NCBI GenBank assembly: GCA_014239505.1
Contig: JAAZYT010000024.1
Span: 1 to 14,457, forward strand
Length of the DNA stretch: 14,457 bases
Direction: 5' to 3'
Origin: Fidelibacterota bacterium
GTDB lineage: Bacteria; Fidelibacterota; Marinisomatia; Marinisomatales; TCS55
Part shown: piece after piece, positions 6,826 to 13,431 of the stretch
Numbering within the stretch: position 1 is the stretch's first letter
Layout: each line of letters begins with the position of its first letter
Translations under genes and position numbers: made by a program
Notes under the pieces: generated by a model
What the model was told of the DNA's origin: nothing
Database searches by the model: none
Seen by the model: only the letters and a program-made list of their open reading frames with translations

Positions 6826-8687
6826 AGAAATTTTATCTTACTACTCCCATCTATTACGTAAACGACAAGCCTCATATTGGGCATGCATATACTACAATCT
6901 TAGCAGATGTTGTTACCCGCTTTCATCGAAAAACAAATGATGATGTATTATTTCTTACTGGACTTGATGAGCACGGACAAAAAGTTCAGCAAGCTGCTGA
7001 TAAACGAGGTGTTGACCCGAAAGTTCATTGCGATGATATGGCACCTAGGTTCTTAGACCTATGGGAAAAATTAAATATTCAATATGATGATTTTATAAGG
7101 ACCACTGAATCGCGACATATTTTGGTTGTGCAAGATTTGCTCCAAAAAGTATTTGATAAAGGTGATATTTATGAAGACGAATATGAAGGCTTATATTCTG
7201 TTTCAGAAGAAAGATTTATTACTGAAAAAGAAGCTGATTCAGGAGAATTTAAAGACATAAAAAAATTAAAAGAAAAAAACTACTTTTTTAAAATGTCAAA
7301 GTATCAAGAAGCTCTAATTGATCACATAAATCAAAACTCTAATTTTATTCAACCTGAACATAGAAAAAATGAAGTTTTGGGTTTTTTAAAAAAGCCTTTA
7401 GATGATTTATGTATTTCAAGACCTAAAGCACGTCTTAGTTGGGGGATCGAACTTCCATTTGATTCAAACTACGTTACGTATGTTTGGTTTGATGCACTTA
7501 TTAATTATGTTACTGCAGCTGGCTATTCAAATGAAGAAAAATTCAATAAATATTGGCCAGCAGATTATCACTTAATAGGTAAAGATATTTTAACTACACA
7601 TGCAGTTTATTGGCCTACGATGTTAATGTCAGCAGGCCTTCCTTTACCAAATGGTATATTTGCTCATGGGTGGTGGTTGAGCGGTGAATCTAAGATGAGC
7701 AAATCTGTTGGAAATGTTGTTGATCCACTTGGGTTAATTAAAGAATATGGTGTTGACCCTGTTCGTTATTATTTAATGCGAGAGATGGTTTTAGGAAATG
7801 ATGCAAGTTTTACCATGGAATCATTTATTAAACGATATAATAGTGATTTGGCTAATGATTTTGGCAATTTATTGAGTAGAGTTACGAATTTATTAACGAA
7901 GTTTTTTGATGGTAAAATTCCAAAATGTGAAGACAATTCAAAAGAAGGTCTTTCAATTAAAAATAATGGTATTGAGTTAATAAAAAATGTTTCAACTAAA
8001 ATTGAAAAGATGAAAGTAAATGAAGCTATTGAAATAATATTACAATTTATTAGAAGTGTAAATAAATACTTAGAGATTATGGCACCATGGAAATTAGTAA
8101 AAAGTGATTTAGATCTAGCTGGAAAAGTGCTCTTTACATCAGCTGAAGCATTAAGGGTAAGTAGTTTATTATTATCACCAATAATGCCAAATAGAACTTT
8201 AATAATTTTAAAAACTTTTTGTGCAGAACAGAGCAGTCTAAAGTGGGGAGAATTAACACCTAATAAAACTATTAAAAATCATGATGTCCTTTTCCCAAGA
8301 ATTGATATAAAGAAGATAAAAAATGAAAATGTTTTACAGAAAAAAAATATCCAACCAGATAATGTAATTACATATGACCAATTTAAAAATATTGAACTAA
8401 AAACAGCAAAGATAGTCTCGGCTGAAAAAGTAGAGGGCGCTGATAAATTATTAAAAATCCAAGTTGAGATAAATAATGAAAAAAGACAAATTATTTCAGG
8501 GATTGCAGAGCATTATTCTTCAGAAGAATTAATTAATAAAATAATTATTGTAGTAACAAATTTGAAACCTGCAAAAATTTTTGGAATTGAATCTTATGGT
8601 ATGTTATTAGCTGCAAAAAAAGGAAAGGATCTAACCCTTATTACTTTGGATTCTGAGAAGGTTAATACTGGAATGACCATCTATTAA
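6822..8687 (+). CDS. metG: Methionyl-tRNA synthetase with C-terminal tRNA-binding domain
   Basis: 621 residues. It charges tRNA-Met and initiator tRNA with methionine in the cytoplasm. The class I Rossmann domain has HIGH at 18-21 and KMSKS at 291-295. WFDALINYV (222-230) and HGWW are the methionine-pocket blocks. The connective-peptide insert is of the zinc-free type: where many MetRS enzymes carry Cys knuckles, this one reads YSVSEERFITEKE (125-137) with no CxxC pair. Residues about 510-621 form the Arc1p/EMAPII-like tRNA-binding OB fold (IELKTAKIV, ADKLLKIQVE, SGIAEHY, NLKPAKIFGIESYGMLLAA) found in dimeric bacterial MetRS. The ATG overlaps the holB stop as ATGA. The 3' end overlaps the convergent cutC by 4 bp (TTAA), and I see no hairpin terminator there. 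Confidence 0.97.
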   Translation: MKKFYLTTPIYYVNDKPHIGHAYTTILADVVTRFHRKTNDDVLFLTGLDEHGQKVQQAADKRGVDPKVHCDDMAPRFLDLWEKLNIQYDDFIRTTESRHILVVQDLLQKVFDKGDIYEDEYEGLYSVSEERFITEKEADSGEFKDIKKLKEKNYFFKMSKYQEALIDHINQNSNFIQPEHRKNEVLGFLKKPLDDLCISRPKARLSWGIELPFDSNYVTYVWFDALINYVTAAGYSNEEKFNKYWPADYHLIGKDILTTHAVYWPTMLMSAGLPLPNGIFAHGWWLSGESKMSKSVGNVVDPLGLIKEYGVDPVRYYLMREMVLGNDASFTMESFIKRYNSDLANDFGNLLSRVTNLLTKFFDGKIPKCEDNSKEGLSIKNNGIELIKNVSTKIEKMKVNEAIEIILQFIRSVNKYLEIMAPWKLVKSDLDLAGKVLFTSAEALRVSSLLLSPIMPNRTLIILKTFCAEQSSLKWGELTPNKTIKNHDVLFPRIDIKKIKNENVLQKKNIQPDNVITYDQFKNIELKTAKIVSAEKVEGADKLLKIQVEINNEKRQIISGIAEHYSSEELINKIIIVVTNLKPAKIFGIESYGMLLAAKKGKDLTLITLDSEKVNTGMTIY

Positions 8688-9307
8688 TTAAACTGACTTA
8701 CAATACTTCTTCCATGATATTCTTTCGCATCGATTAATTGATGAATATGAAAGAGATTATTGAATGTAATTTTTCCTGCAGGGATAATTATTAAATCATT
8801 ATTAGCTAGTTGAATCATTTGCTTTAATAATTTAGCACCTTCTTTTGCAGTTTTTTCTCTCCCAGAGCTAAGAATGCTAGTTATACCAGGTATTTCACAT
8901 AATGTTTTTAATGCAGTTAAAGAATCTTTAGTTATATCAATTGCTTTATGGAAAGTAACTTTTAAAGAGGATGAAGCTTCTACCAATCTTTTGGTTGAAT
9001 TAATATCAATTGTTAAATCTTTATTTAACACTCCAAAAACAACTCCTTCAACACCTAGCTTTTTACAAATATTTATATCCTTTTCCATCAATTTTAACTC
9101 GTCCTCTGAATAATTAAAATCACCATCTCTTGGTCTAATCATAACTCTTACAGGAATTTTAATTGAAGTGATTATTTTTTTGATCAGTTCTTTTTTTGGT
9201 GTAATACCATCTAGATTTATATTTGAACACAGTTCAATTCTATGAGCGCCTGCTTTTTCAGCTATGAGCGCTTCATCATATGATTCAATGCATGCTTCTT
9301 TTATCAA
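8684..9307 (-). CDS. cutC: CutC family copper homeostasis protein
   Basis: 207 residues, somewhat shorter than E. coli CutC (about 248), ending soon after the EYHGRS block that closes the conserved TIM-barrel core. CutC blocks present are EACIESYDEALIAEKAGAHR with IELCSN (4-29), VMIRPRDGDFNYSEDE (55-70), GVEGVVFGVLN (85-95), VTFHKAIDIT (117-126), ILSSGREKTA (145-154) and DLIIIPAGKI (171-180). The family is named for copper tolerance in E. coli, but its catalytic role is unresolved. The start is TTG at 9307-9305; it places IKEACIES exactly where CutC proteins normally begin, and no ATG fits. The TTG overlaps the TGA of the upstream AGMO-like gene as TTGA, so translation is probably coupled. 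Family call is strong, function weakly known. Confidence 0.9.
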   Translation of the reverse strand: MIKEACIESYDEALIAEKAGAHRIELCSNINLDGITPKKELIKKIITSIKIPVRVMIRPRDGDFNYSEDELKLMEKDINICKKLGVEGVVFGVLNKDLTIDINSTKRLVEASSSLKVTFHKAIDITKDSLTALKTLCEIPGITSILSSGREKTAKEGAKLLKQMIQLANNDLIIIPAGKITFNNLFHIHQLIDAKEYHGRSIVSQFN

Positions 9308-10557
9308 CTTATATTTAATTGTGGTTCTGATTTAGTAAAGTATATTGTTGCTAAAGTTGAAATAACTGCATAGGTAGCAAATATTATTATATAAGGTTCT
9401 AAAAATATATCACTATTAAAATTTTGTGTTAAAATGATATAAAGAATAAATGCAAGTTTAATTAAATCAGTAATTATTGAAATTTTCTTTCTCCCATCAA
9501 GCATGGAAGTATATGAAAAGACATTTAAAATTAGAAAAAATGCCAAGCAGAATAGAGTAATATTTGATATTTTAGATGCAATACTAAACATTAATAGCAT
9601 TAAAGATCCTGATATAAATAATTGGAAAAAAGACCATAAAATAAGTTTGCGAGAATTATTTGTTTGATATTTTATTTGAGATTTTGAATCTCGTGTAGAT
9701 TTTATTGGGAACAGGTCTTCAACATCTTTTGGTCTCCATCCAGTTGGCATAAACCAAATACGTAATTTGTCTTTCCATCTTTTTGTATAGTAAGCATCTT
9801 TTAATAATTGCCAAAAATGTTTATAGTTTATAATAATTGGATTCCAGGTATTAGCTGGGCGAATTATACCATAAACTGGCTTTTCTTCTTTTAACTCAGG
9901 TTGAAATGTTCCAAAAAACTTATCCCAAATAATTAAAATCTGTCCATAGTTTTTATCCATATATTTTGTGTTGATTGCATGATGTACCCTGTGATGTGAA
10001 GGTGTTACAAAAATTTTTTCTAACAAACCCATCTTATTAATTAAACGAGTATGATACCAGAATTGCATAAACAAATGAATGGGACCCAATACAGCAAAGA
10101 TAGTTGGGGAAATACCTAATAATGCAGCAGGAAGCATAAAGATAGCACCAAATCGTACTATTGTAGATATCTCTTGACGTAATGCGCATGATAAATTGAA
10201 TTCTTCACTACTATGATGAATAATATGTCGGTTCCAAAAAATATTTATACGATGATTCATTCTGTGTAGCCAGTAGCCTGAAAAGTCTTGAACTATAAAC
10301 GCTATTATTATTGCTAACCAAATTGGTTCTATTTTTAAAATAGTAATATGTTTTACTAGCCAAGAATAGCTTATAATTAAAACACCAAATTTTAAGCCAT
10401 CTTTTGCAATATTTGTAATACCTGAACTTAAGCTAGAGATAATATCAACAGGGTTATTTATCTTAATTTTCATTTTTTTTGCAACAATTATTTCAAGGAC
10501 TATTAAGATTATAAAAATAGGGATTACGATAAATAATGATTGAATAAAAAAACTCAT
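9304..10557 (-). CDS. Alkylglycerol-monooxygenase-like membrane di-iron hydroxylase
   Basis: 417 residues in the sterol desaturase/fatty acid hydroxylase superfamily. The eight-His di-iron signature is complete: HRMNH (98-102), HIIHH (111-115) and HHRVHH (188-193). Other blocks point to the alkylglycerol monooxygenase (AGMO/TMEM195) branch: SSEEFNLSCALRQ (116-128), QFWYHT (165-170), TPSHHRVHH (185-193), MDKNYGQILIIWDKFFGTF (200-218), a GW..P segment near 273-276, and a C-terminal membrane half with MLDGRKKISI (352-361). Membrane segments are near 4-25, 54-68, 78-95, 133-160, 305-327, 332-350, 364-378 and 388-406. AGMO cleaves ether lipids using tetrahydrobiopterin; whether this bacterial protein does so is unproven. 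No SD is seen. It is divergent from tatD and overlaps cutC by 4 bp. Superfamily certain, AGMO subfamily likely. Confidence 0.85.
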   Translation of the reverse strand: MSFFIQSLFIVIPIFIILIVLEIIVAKKMKIKINNPVDIISSLSSGITNIAKDGLKFGVLIISYSWLVKHITILKIEPIWLAIIIAFIVQDFSGYWLHRMNHRINIFWNRHIIHHSSEEFNLSCALRQEISTIVRFGAIFMLPAALLGISPTIFAVLGPIHLFMQFWYHTRLINKMGLLEKIFVTPSHHRVHHAINTKYMDKNYGQILIIWDKFFGTFQPELKEEKPVYGIIRPANTWNPIIINYKHFWQLLKDAYYTKRWKDKLRIWFMPTGWRPKDVEDLFPIKSTRDSKSQIKYQTNNSRKLILWSFFQLFISGSLMLLMFSIASKISNITLFCLAFFLILNVFSYTSMLDGRKKISIITDLIKLAFILYIILTQNFNSDIFLEPYIIIFATYAVISTLATIYFTKSEPQLNIS

Positions 10558-10658
10558 TGTGATTTAATAGATCTTAATAATTTAATGTTCTTAATTAAAA
10601 TAATTGCTCAAACTTGATTATCTTCATAACATAATTTAACATTAATAAATAATAAATC

Positions 10659-11417
10659 ATGCTTACAGATACACATTGTCACTTATTCTATGATAATCTA
10701 AAAAATGACTTAGAGAATGTTCTTTCTCGAGCAAATGAGATGAATGTCACACGTTTCATTTGTGTCGGTACAAATATTAAAGATTCAAAAGAATCTCTTT
10801 CAATTAGTGAAGATAATCAAAACATTTTTTCTTCCGTAGGTGTTCATCCTCATGATTCAAAAGATATTGAAGAAGGATATATTGAAGAAATATATGAATT
10901 AATGGAATTTGAGAGTATGATTGCAATTGGAGAGATAGGTTTGGATTATTTTAGAAATATTTCTGACCCAGAAATTCAAAAAAAAGTATTCAGACAACAA
11001 ATAGAAGTAGCGCAAGATTTGAATCGTCCAATAATTTTTCATAATAGGGATGCAGATTCTGACATAATTGAAATTTTGAGTGATTATCCTGAAGTTATTG
11101 GCGTTGCCCATTGTTTTTCGAGTACGATAGAAACAGCAAATTCACTTCTCGAAATGGGCTATTATATTTCTTTTTCTGGAAATATAACATTTAAAAATAG
11201 CCATTTATCTGATGTTATTAAAACGATACCAATGGATAGAATTTTAGTTGAGACTGATTCTCCATACCTTAGTCCTGAGCCACATCGTGGAAAAACAAAT
11301 GAACCAAGTAGAGTGCGAATTGTAGCAGAAAAATTAGCAGAAATAAAAAATGTATCTTTTGAAGATATTGCAAAATATACGCATGAAAATGCATCAGAGC
11401 TTTTTCAGTTACCATAA
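10659..11417 (+). CDS. tatD: TatD family metal-dependent hydrolase (DNase)
   Basis: 252 residues, the normal TatD length. TatD enzymes are TIM-barrel metallo-hydrolases with 3'-5' exonuclease or DNase activity, linked to DNA repair and quality control. All metal ligands can be placed: THCH gives His6 and His8, GEIGLDYF gives Glu92, IIFHNRDA gives His128, GVAHCFS gives His151 and ETDSPYLSP gives Asp200. GVHPHD (61-66) is also typical. The start ATG matches the LTDTHCHL opening seen in the family and has no SD. It is 18 nt before ksgA, so it is probably co-transcribed with it; tatD-ksgA neighbours occur in many bacteria. Whether it is TatD, YcfH or YjjV cannot be settled by eye. Confidence 0.93.
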   Translation: MLTDTHCHLFYDNLKNDLENVLSRANEMNVTRFICVGTNIKDSKESLSISEDNQNIFSSVGVHPHDSKDIEEGYIEEIYELMEFESMIAIGEIGLDYFRNISDPEIQKKVFRQQIEVAQDLNRPIIFHNRDADSDIIEILSDYPEVIGVAHCFSSTIETANSLLEMGYYISFSGNITFKNSHLSDVIKTIPMDRILVETDSPYLSPEPHRGKTNEPSRVRIVAEKLAEIKNVSFEDIAKYTHENASELFQLP

Positions 11418-11435
11418 ATTAAAGTTCTAAAAAAC

Positions 11436-12203
11436 TTGAAAAGTAAATCACATATTTTTAGGAAAAAATGGGGGCAAAACTTTCTGACGGATTCAAACTT
11501 ACTTGATCGGATTGTAAGAACAGTTGAGCCACAGGAAAATGATAATATTCTGGAAATTGGGCCCGGCGATGGTTCACTTACTGAATTAATATTTCCAAAA
11601 GTTGAACAAATGGTTGTGGTTGAAATAGATCCTTTATTAATTAAGCATCTATCTATCCGTTCTGACCTAAATGGTCTGAAAATAATTCATGGTGATATTT
11701 TACTTCAAGAAATTGAAGACTTACCTATCAATAACCCTGTTCGTATTATTGGAAATATTCCTTACAATATTACCTCTCCAATAATCTTTTGGCTAATTGA
11801 GCAACTTGACTATTGGGACGATGCATTTATTATGATGCAAAAAGAAGTTGCTCAAAGGTTAACAGCACAAGTAGGGACTAAAGAATATAGTAGAATTTCA
11901 GTTGTGGTTGGAGCCTACCTTAACATGGAAATGTGCTTCAAAATTTCTCCTGAGGTCTTCATTCCTAGACCTAAAGTGGAATCAGCTATAATACGCTTTA
12001 CAAAAAAAGATTCCCCGGTCGTTGCAGATAATAAATATGTAAAATTTAATAAAATTGTCAAGGCAGCCTTTTCTAAACGAAGAAAAATGCTTAGAAACTC
12101 ATTAAATGATTTTGATATACCTATTTCGATTCAAGAAGAAATAGATTTTACTCGTCGACCAGAGACACTTTCTATTGAAGAGTTTGCAAAACTTTTACAT
12201 TAA
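11436..12203 (+). CDS. rsmA: 16S rRNA (A1518/A1519-N6,N6) dimethyltransferase KsgA/RsmA
   Basis: 255 residues. It would dimethylate the two adjacent adenosines of the helix 45 loop of 16S rRNA late in 30S assembly. The SAM-binding Rossmann fold has ILEIGPGDGSLTE (38-50, motif I), VVEIDP (61-66) and the catalytic motif GNIPYN (106-111, N-I-P-Y form). The N-terminal KKWGQNFLTDSNLLDRIV (10-27) and MMQKEVAQRLTA (133-144) are hallmark KsgA blocks, with a C-terminal helical domain (FIPRPKVESA, FSKRRKMLRNSL). The start is TTG at 11436: no ATG fits and the conserved block begins ten residues in, as expected. No SD precedes it. It lies 18 nt after tatD and 78 nt before the sigma gene. Confidence 0.95.
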   Translation: MKSKSHIFRKKWGQNFLTDSNLLDRIVRTVEPQENDNILEIGPGDGSLTELIFPKVEQMVVVEIDPLLIKHLSIRSDLNGLKIIHGDILLQEIEDLPINNPVRIIGNIPYNITSPIIFWLIEQLDYWDDAFIMMQKEVAQRLTAQVGTKEYSRISVVVGAYLNMEMCFKISPEVFIPRPKVESAIIRFTKKDSPVVADNKYVKFNKIVKAAFSKRRKMLRNSLNDFDIPISIQEEIDFTRRPETLSIEEFAKLLH

Positions 12204-12232
12204 TATCTACCATTTGGGTAGTATGTATTAAT
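12199..12232 (+). repeat. Imperfect hairpin between ksgA and the sigma gene
   Basis: A two-tier inverted repeat: outer arms ATTAATA (12199-12205) and TATTAAT (12226-12232), inner arms CTACC (12207-12211) and GGTAG (12217-12221), loop ATTTG, with an asymmetric internal loop (T against TATG). It begins in the last codon of ksgA. There is no U-run directly after it, so it is not a canonical terminator. It could be an RNA processing site, a stability element or a control element in the sigma leader. Confidence 0.45.
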
Positions 12233-12281
12233 GGATGTAAATTGCTTGACTTTTTCCTCAATAAAATCAAGGTTTTAATCT

Positions 12282-13136
12282 ATGGCTAAAGCAGGCAGAC
12301 CAATAAATGAATCTAATCGGAGTCTAAGTCAATACTTAGAAGAGATTGGTAAATACGAACCGCTTCACCCATCAAGAGAAGTTGAGCTAGCTCAGGCTAT
12401 CAAAAAAGGCAATCGTCTTGCCATGAAAGAGTTAGTTGAGGCTAATTTAAGATTTGTAGTATCAGTAGCGAAAGATTACCAAGGACAAGGCTTACCTTTA
12501 ACAGATTTAATTAATGAAGGTAATATGGGTTTAATGAAAGCCGCTGGTCGTTTTGATGAAACTCGAGGATTTAAATTTATATCGTATGCTGTATGGTGGA
12601 TTAGGCAGTCTATTTTACAAGCGCTTGCTGAGCATTCTAGAATTGTTCGTCTGCCATTGAATAGAGTTGGAACAATTTCAAAAATAACTAAAACGGCAGA
12701 AAAACTTGAAGCTGAAGTAGAACGCTCCCCAAATGAAGAGGAAATTGGGCGAAATCTAGAAATGACTAGTGATGAAGTCATTGACGCAATGCGGATTTCT
12801 AGACGTCATCATTCCTTAAATGCTCCTTTTAGAGACGGAGATAAAAATTCCTTGATTGACGTTATTGAAGATGATGGACAAATAGATCCAGATGAACCAT
12901 TGATGGCAGAATCTTTAAAAGATGAAATTAGACAATCATTGGATACTTTGAAAGATAGAGAGCGTCAAGTAATAAAAATGTATTTTGGCATAGATCGTGA
13001 TTATGCGCTTACATTAAATGAAATTGGTGAAGAGTTTAGTTTAACTCGTGAACGTGTTCGCCAGATTAAAGAGAAGGCAATTAGACGTCTTCGTCATCGT
13101 TCACGTAGTAAGTCTCTAAGAACATATTTAGGCTGA
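12282..13136 (+). CDS. rpoD: Primary sigma-70 factor without region 1.1 (RpoD/SigA type)
   Basis: 284 residues, about the size of Bacteroidota RpoD (near 286) and far shorter than E. coli RpoD because region 1.1 and the non-conserved insert are absent. Region 1.2 is at about 14-46 (SLSQYLEEIGKYEPLHPSRE). Region 2 is at about 50-118, with NLRFVVSVAKDYQ, DLINEGNMGLMKAAGRFDE and GFKFISYAVWWIRQSI for -10 recognition and melting. Region 3 is at about 119-200 and includes SRIVRLPLNRVG. Region 4 is at about 215-280, with the helix-turn-helix LNEIGEEFSLTRERVRQIKE (245-264) and the IRRLRHRSRSKSLRTYLG tail. The tail and overall pattern match the single housekeeping sigma of Bacteroidota, but a group 2 sigma is not excluded from one window. 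It is 22 nt upstream of rpsU and probably co-transcribed with it. Confidence 0.92.
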   Translation: MAKAGRPINESNRSLSQYLEEIGKYEPLHPSREVELAQAIKKGNRLAMKELVEANLRFVVSVAKDYQGQGLPLTDLINEGNMGLMKAAGRFDETRGFKFISYAVWWIRQSILQALAEHSRIVRLPLNRVGTISKITKTAEKLEAEVERSPNEEEIGRNLEMTSDEVIDAMRISRRHHSLNAPFRDGDKNSLIDVIEDDGQIDPDEPLMAESLKDEIRQSLDTLKDRERQVIKMYFGIDRDYALTLNEIGEEFSLTRERVRQIKEKAIRRLRHRSRSKSLRTYLG

Positions 13137-13142
13137 TCGAAG

Positions 13143-13150
13143 GGAGGTGA
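13143..13150 (+). promoter_or_regulatory. Exceptional Shine-Dalgarno site of rpsU
   Basis: GGAGGTGA is an unbroken 8-nt complement to the 3' end of 16S rRNA, 8 nt before the rpsU ATG and just after the sigma stop codon. Most other genes here have no SD, and the two other clear cases (908-913 and 4374-4379) are 6 nt long. In Bacteroidota, bS21 helps bury the anti-SD and rpsU is the notable SD-dependent gene, so this site may be the sensor of an autoregulatory loop. Confidence 0.85.
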
Positions 13151-13158
13151 AATAGATC

Positions 13159-13353
13159 ATGGTTGAAGTTTCCGTAAAAAATGGAGAACAACTAGAACGT
13201 GCATTACGTCGCTTTAAAAAGAAGTGGGAACGCGCTGGAGTTCTTCGTGAGGTTAAACGAAAATCATTCTATATCAAACCGAGCGATGAGCAGCGAGCTG
13301 CAAAGAAAAAAGCAGTCCGCCGACGTTTACGTTTTGCAAGGTATGAAAATTAA
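13159..13353 (+). CDS. rpsU: 30S ribosomal protein bS21
   Basis: 64 residues. bS21 is a small basic protein of the 30S platform near the 3' end of 16S rRNA. It shows the family layout: a short strand (VEVSVKNGEQLERALRRFKK, 2-21), a KWERAGVLREVKRKSFY segment (22-38), then a very basic C-terminal helix (KPSDEQRAAKKKAVRRRLRF, 40-59). Its length and tail are close to Bacteroidota bS21. Eleven of its twelve Arg codons are CGN, unlike the AGA-rich codon use of the envelope genes, consistent with high expression. It follows the sigma gene by 22 nt and is closed by a strong terminator, so it ends the operon. The order sigma then rpsU, without dnaG, is the reverse of the E. coli rpsU-dnaG-rpoD operon. 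Confidence 0.96.
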   Translation: MVEVSVKNGEQLERALRRFKKKWERAGVLREVKRKSFYIKPSDEQRAAKKKAVRRRLRFARYEN

Positions 13354-13380
13354 TTATTTTCAGAAAAAATGAAAAAATGA

Positions 13381-13413
13381 AAAAGGTTCGGTATTTTATC
13401 GAACCTTTTTTAT
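13381..13413 (+). terminator. Rho-independent terminator after rpsU
   Basis: Perfect 10-bp stem AAAAGGTTCG (13381-13390) and CGAACCTTTT (13400-13409) with a 9-nt loop, followed by more T residues (13410-13414 region). It lies 27 nt after the rpsU stop and about 20 nt before the next gene's ATG, with A-runs on the 5' side that could let it work in both directions. Confidence 0.92.
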
Positions 13414-13431
13414 TGTTTTAAGGCCAAAGTA

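Noticed and set aside
8340..8347. Run of eight A in metG as a possible slippage site
   Set aside because: The reading frame is intact through the run into a conserved C-terminal domain, and no alternative frame product makes sense.
10582..10646. Distant inverted repeat TTAATGTT and AACATTAA in the AGMO/tatD intergenic region
   Set aside because: AT-only type arms about 49 nt apart are expected by chance in this base composition. Possible promoters there (TTGATT-17-TAACAT) are also too weak to call.
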